Source of the DNA: Magnetococcales bacterium DCbin4
Lineage (GTDB): Bacteria; Pseudomonadota; Magnetococcia; Magnetococcales; UBA8363
Length of the DNA: 56,827 nt
Assembly: GCA_002753735.1 (NCBI GenBank)
Contig: PEAN01000024.1
Span: 1 to 56,827 of the forward strand
Direction: 5' to 3'
Shown: positions 53,271 through 56,827 of the stretch, one piece after another
Layout of the letters: each line of letters opens with the position of its first letter
Numbering within the stretch: the stretch's first letter is position 1
Position numbers and translations under genes: made by a program
The notes under the pieces: generated by a model
Seen by the model: only the letters and a program-made list of their open reading frames with translations
Database searches by the model: none
Told to the model about the DNA's origin: nothing

Positions 53271-55388
53271 ATGGGGCGAAAATTATTGGTCCCGGGTTTG
53301 TTTCTCCTGGCAGTCTGGATCTACCAGGATGGGTCCGTGTCCAGGCTGCCGCCCTTCGCCGAAGTCCGCGCCGCCTGGCATGCAAGCGACCGTCTGCTCC
53401 TGGACCGCGCCGGCAACACGTTACACGAAATGCGGGTGTCGCATCGGGGGCGACGGTTGGCCTGGGTTCCCCTGAGGGACATTTCCCCAGCCGCTCTGGA
53501 AGTGTTGGTGGCTGCTGAAGATCAGCGTTTTTTTTCCCATGGCGGGGTGGACTTCCTGGCGCTTGGGGCCGGCATCCGGGACTGGGTGACGAAAGGATAC
53601 CGCCGGGGCGCTTCGACGATCACCATGCAGTTGGCGGGTATTCTGGATCACAACCTGTCCGGTCGAAGCCGAGGACGGTCGTTGGTGCGCAAATGGGGGC
53701 AGATGCGGGCTGCATGGGGATTGGAAAGGAATTGGAGCAAGAATGAAATCCTGGAAGCCTATCTGAATCGGGTGACCTTTCGCGGTGAACTGGAAGGGAT
53801 TGGGTCGGCGGCCCGGGGGCTGTTCGACAAAGGGGTGGCTGGGTTGACCCGGGGAGATGGTGTGATTCTGGCCGCCCTGTTGCGCGCACCCAACGCCGGG
53901 TTGGAGGAAGTGACGGCACGGGCCTGCCGATTGGCGGAGCGGGTGGCCCCGGAACGGACGTGTCCCGGGCTGCGTGCCGAGATTGGCGAGGTGTTGGCCC
54001 GGGGGCGCTGGATCCGTCCACTCCGGGCGGATGCCCCGCAGTTGGCGCGCCGGTTGTTGATGGATGGTACGGGAGATCACGTTGTCACCACCCTCAATGC
54101 GCCATTGCAACGGTTTGTCCGGGGCGTCCTGGATGCCGAGCTGGTTCGGTTGGAAGGACGCAACGTCCATCATGGGGCGGCGTTGGTGTTGGCCAATGAC
54201 AGCGGTGAGGTGTTGGCCTACGTCGGTAACGCCCCGCGTGCCGAATCGGCAAGCCAGGTGGATGGAATCCAGGCTTTGCGCCAGGCGGGTTCCACCTTGA
54301 AACCCTTTCTTTATGGCCTGGCATTGGAACAACGCCGGTTGACCGCCGCCTCCCTTCTGGAGGATGCTCCCCTGGACATCGTCACGGCCCGGGGCCTTTA
54401 TGTGCCACGCAACTACGAAGAGCACTACAAGGGATGGGTGACGTTGCGTACCGCATTGGCTTCCTCGCTGAACATCCCGGCCGTCAAGACGTTGCTGTTG
54501 ACCGGACTGCAACCCATGGTCGTCCGTTTGCGTGATCTGGGGTTTGCCGGGGTTTCCGAGGAGGGCGATTTCTATGGTCCCGCCCCCGGTCTCGGGTCGG
54601 TGGAGGTCAGTCTGTGGCAGTTGGTCAACGCCTACCGCGTCCTGGCCAATGGGGGGATTCATACCCCGTCCCGGGTACGGTTGGCGGAACGGGAAACGGA
54701 GAAAAAAACGGTGATGGCGGCTGAGGCGGCGTTCATCATCAGCGATATCCTGTCCGACCCCTCGGCCAGGGCCTTGACGTTCGGGCTTGACAGCGTTTTG
54801 CGTCTTCCGTTCTGGAGCGCGGTCAAGACGGGTACCTCCAAAGGGATGCGGGACAATTGGTGTGTCGGATTTTCCAGCGCTTGGACGGTAGGGGTCTGGG
54901 TCGGTAATTTCGACGGCGAACCGATGCATGACGTTTCCGGCATCTCGGGTGCGGCGCCTGCATGGCGGGCGGTGATGTCCCATCTGGGAGGGGGGGAGGG
55001 ACCAGGCCCGGTGCCTCCAGGGGTGGTCCGTACCCGAACGCGGTTTGTCGGGGCCGAAGAGGGGGAACGGGATGAATGGTATCTCGCCGGCACCGAAATG
55101 GATCGGGTGGAACGGGTGCAGCACTGGGAAGGGCGGGGACGGATCGCCTATCCGGGTTCCGGCGTGGTGATCGCACTGGATCCCGATATTCCGCGACATC
55201 TGGAGCGGGTGTTTTTCCGGATGGACCCTCCTCAGGAAGGGTATCGATGGCAGTTGGATGGGGTCGATATGGCACGCGGGGTGGGTTGGACTCCCGTCAA
55301 AGGCCATCACCGGTTGGCATTGCTGAATGTCCGGGGTGAAGTGATGGATGAGTCCCGGTTCGAAGTTCGGGGGAATGATCGGAATTGA
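53271..55388 (+). CDS. pbpC: Penicillin-binding protein 1C
   Basis: Bifunctional peptidoglycan synthase of 705 residues. A single N-terminal membrane helix is followed by the GT51 glycosyltransferase (catalytic E83 in AAEDQRFFSHGGVD, then GASTITMQLAG). The transpeptidase has SxxK in AGSTLKPFLYGLALEQ near residue 340, SSLN and KTGTSKGMRDNWCVG near 519. A C-terminal PBP1C-type beta domain (RVFFRMDPPQEGYRWQLDGV) completes it. There is no obvious ribosome site before ATG 53271. The usual alpha-2-macroglobulin partner (YfhM) is not adjacent; an SPFH-domain gene follows instead. Confidence 0.93.
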   Translation: MGRKLLVPGLFLLAVWIYQDGSVSRLPPFAEVRAAWHASDRLLLDRAGNTLHEMRVSHRGRRLAWVPLRDISPAALEVLVAAEDQRFFSHGGVDFLALGAGIRDWVTKGYRRGASTITMQLAGILDHNLSGRSRGRSLVRKWGQMRAAWGLERNWSKNEILEAYLNRVTFRGELEGIGSAARGLFDKGVAGLTRGDGVILAALLRAPNAGLEEVTARACRLAERVAPERTCPGLRAEIGEVLARGRWIRPLRADAPQLARRLLMDGTGDHVVTTLNAPLQRFVRGVLDAELVRLEGRNVHHGAALVLANDSGEVLAYVGNAPRAESASQVDGIQALRQAGSTLKPFLYGLALEQRRLTAASLLEDAPLDIVTARGLYVPRNYEEHYKGWVTLRTALASSLNIPAVKTLLLTGLQPMVVRLRDLGFAGVSEEGDFYGPAPGLGSVEVSLWQLVNAYRVLANGGIHTPSRVRLAERETEKKTVMAAEAAFIISDILSDPSARALTFGLDSVLRLPFWSAVKTGTSKGMRDNWCVGFSSAWTVGVWVGNFDGEPMHDVSGISGAAPAWRAVMSHLGGGEGPGPVPPGVVRTRTRFVGAEEGERDEWYLAGTEMDRVERVQHWEGRGRIAYPGSGVVIALDPDIPRHLERVFFRMDPPQEGYRWQLDGVDMARGVGWTPVKGHHRLALLNVRGEVMDESRFEVRGNDRN

Positions 55389-55439
55389 GTTCATCGTGGA
55401 TGGGTCAGGGTGGGGTATCACATCGGCAAGGAGGATGAG

Positions 55440-56561
55440 ATGGGATTTTTTGCCAAGATCGTCGGCGAGTTTATCGATATCATCGAATGGATCGATGATT
55501 CTTCCGATACACTGGTCTACAGGTTTGAACGTTACGACAATGAAATCAAATACGGGGCAAAACTGACCGTGCGCGAGGGGCAATACGCCCTGTTCGTCAA
55601 CGAAGGGAAACTGGCGGATGGGTTTGGTCCGGGGATGTATACCCTGGAAACACAAAACATCCCGGTGTTGACCACCCTCAAAGGATGGAAGTACGGATTT
55701 TCCAGCCCGTTCAAGGCGGAAGTCTATTTTGTCAGTCTGCGCACCTTTACCAACATCAAATGGGGGACACGCAATCCGATCATGCTGCGGGATCCCGAGT
55801 TCGGACCGGTCCGTCTGCGGGGATTCGGCAGCTTTTCCCTGCGGGTGACCGATCCCAGGGCTTTGATTGCGGCGGTGGTGGGTACGGATGGCCGGTTCAC
55901 CCTGGAGGAAATCACCGAGCAATTGCGTTCACTGTTCGTTTCCCGCTTCGCCGATGCCCTGGCGGAAAGCAGGGTGCCGCTGTTGGATCTATCGACCCAA
56001 TACGACGAATTGGGGCTGATGCTGCAAAAACGGATCGGACCTGAATTCCAGGAATATGGTCTGGAGCTGGGTAAACCCTTGGTGGAGAATATTTCGCTCC
56101 CCGAAGAGGTGGAAAAAATTCTGGACAAACGCACCAGCATGGGGATGATCGGCGATCTGGGGGCCTTCAACCGTTTCCAAGCCTCCGTGGCCATGGAAAA
56201 GGCGGCGGAGAATCCCGGTCAGGCGGGGGGGATGATGGGGATGGGGGTTGGGGTGGCCCTGGGGCAACAGACCATCGCTCCCTGGGGGGCGCCACCTTCC
56301 GCTTCCGCCGCGCCACCACCTCCACCCGCATCGGCCGCACCGCCACCTCCTCCGGTTCCGGGGCAGTATCATCTGGTGATTCAGGGGCAGCAACAGGGGC
56401 CTTATGATCTGGCGGGGGTACGCCAATGGATCGCTTCGGGCCAGGTGACGGGTCAGACGCTTGCCTGGAAGCCGGGGATGGCTCAATGGGTGGCATTGCA
56501 ACAGTTTCCCGAATGGGCAACCATGGCACCGGGAGGACCGCCACCGTTGCCAACTCCTTGA
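55440..56561 (+). CDS. SPFH-domain protein with GYF_2 tail
   Basis: A 373-residue protein. Residues 1-260 form an SPFH/virion-core-like domain (YdjI family): KIVGEFIDIIEWIDDSSDTLVYRF, VREGQYALFVNEGKLADGFGPGMYTLETQNIPVL, then MGMIGDLGAFNRFQASVAMEKAAENPG. A Gly/Met-rich and Pro-rich linker leads to a GYF_2 domain (YHLVIQGQQQGPYDLAGVRQWIASGQVTGQTLAWKPGMAQWVAL), a Pro-ligand-binding module. ATG 55440 is 5 nt behind AGGAGG. It follows pbpC by 51 bp. Such proteins assemble into membrane-associated scaffolds. Confidence 0.88.
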   Translation: MGFFAKIVGEFIDIIEWIDDSSDTLVYRFERYDNEIKYGAKLTVREGQYALFVNEGKLADGFGPGMYTLETQNIPVLTTLKGWKYGFSSPFKAEVYFVSLRTFTNIKWGTRNPIMLRDPEFGPVRLRGFGSFSLRVTDPRALIAAVVGTDGRFTLEEITEQLRSLFVSRFADALAESRVPLLDLSTQYDELGLMLQKRIGPEFQEYGLELGKPLVENISLPEEVEKILDKRTSMGMIGDLGAFNRFQASVAMEKAAENPGQAGGMMGMGVGVALGQQTIAPWGAPPSASAAPPPPPASAAPPPPPVPGQYHLVIQGQQQGPYDLAGVRQWIASGQVTGQTLAWKPGMAQWVALQQFPEWATMAPGGPPPLPTP

Positions 56562-56575
56562 AGGGGTTTGAAAAA

Positions 56576-56735
56576 TATTAATAAAAAAAAGGGGTCTGGG
56601 GGATTGCCCCCAGGGTGTTGACTTTGGTTTTGACTTTAAACAAAAAGGTTTCCATGCTTTAGCCTTTGACTTTAGCTTCTAAAATCAACACCCTGGGGGC
56701 AATCCCCCAGACCCCTTTTTTTTCTCGATCATTTT
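56576..56735. repeat. Intact dispersed palindromic element, copy 2
   Basis: The arms (about 56583-56626 and 56681-56725) repeat the sequence of copy 1 with a shorter, different centre of about 55 bp. Left: A-run, GGGGTCTGGGGGATTGCC, CCCAGGGTGTTGACTTT. Right: ATCAACACCCTGGGGGCAAT, CCCCCAGACCCC, eight Ts, CTCGATCAT. It lies 15 bp after the SPFH gene and with copy 1 brackets pbpC and that gene. Confidence 0.9.
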
Positions 56736-56776
56736 TTTAATCACGACACCATGTTGGGATGATCAGGAGGATATGG

Positions 56777-56827
56777 ATGCGTCAGGAGAATGGGAGTTTC
56801 GCCGATTCGGGGGCGGGGCCTCGGGTT
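56777..56827 (+). CDS. Start of a truncated gene
   Basis: The first 17 codons (MRQENGSFADSGAGPRV) run to the right edge without a stop. AGGAGG lies 6 nt upstream, which favours this ATG over the one at 56773. Too little is visible to name a product. Confidence 0.5.
   Translation, partial: MRQENGSFADSGAGPRV

Noticed and set aside
53421-55922. An 833-codon open frame antisense to pbpC
   Set aside because: Composition is that of a shadow frame; pbpC shows all expected catalytic motifs on the other strand.

Overview
The window is about 57 kb of dense Gram-negative chromosome. It carries type II secretion genes, LpoA/RsmI/YraN/DolP-type genes, TamB, AmiC, PBP1C and an oxidative-type (reverse) dsr sulfur locus. 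Together with many chemosensory and hybrid histidine kinase genes and multihaem cytochromes, this suggests a motile sulfur-oxidising proteobacterium that respires flexibly. A magnetotactic-coccus-type (Magnetococcales) relative would fit, but there are no magnetosome or rRNA genes here to prove it, so this placement is inference. No tRNA, rRNA, CRISPR array or intact insertion sequence was seen.

Layout. 6-4880 (minus strand): gspC-gspD-gspE, the start of a type II secretion operon that continues past the left edge. 5008-8748 (minus): dsrE-dsrF-dsrH followed by dsrJ-dsrO-dsrP, sulfur-relay and membrane-complex genes without dsrAB, dsrC, dsrMK or dsrL beside them. 9152-19094: an accessory block with a very large SNF2-family helicase, an Rpn-type nuclease, a membrane-anchored pentapeptide-repeat protein and a Schlafen/AlbA-type protein with a TPR-like tail. 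19135-25819: a single-domain response regulator, the lpoA / rsmI-yraN-dolP envelope cluster, a GlcD-like flavoprotein and a DksA-like regulator with a near-consensus promoter. 25878-33121: a coiled-coil PD-(D/E)XK protein, then tamB and amiC. 33333-37255: small or unknown genes, an Lgt paralogue with a membrane partner, a HigBA-type toxin-antitoxin pair with a perfect palindromic operator, and a DUF4351 fragment.

37263-48387 looks like one signalling unit. A leftward operon encodes CheR, a hybrid kinase with two receiver domains, a second kinase and an NtrC-class sigma-54 activator. Divergent from it is a periplasmic alpha-carbonic anhydrase overlapping a chemoreceptor. The intergenic region holds a perfect 12+12 bp palindrome and, about 110 bp further on, a GG-N10-GC sigma-54 promoter facing the carbonic anhydrase. 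The straightforward reading is that the kinase/NtrC operon controls the anhydrase-receptor pair, possibly linking CO2/bicarbonate or pH conversion in the periplasm to taxis.

48519-49206 is a PIN/Phd toxin-antitoxin pair. 49485-53020 is a two-gene electron-transfer module: an octahaem HAO-like cytochrome and a membrane protein fusing a nine-haem c domain to a cytochrome b domain, 17 haem c sites in total. 53271-56561 holds PBP1C and an SPFH/GYF protein, bracketed by two copies of a long palindromic element. Degenerate arms of the same element recur at several gene-cluster boundaries across the window and look like a dispersed terminator/MITE-like family. The last bases start a further gene.
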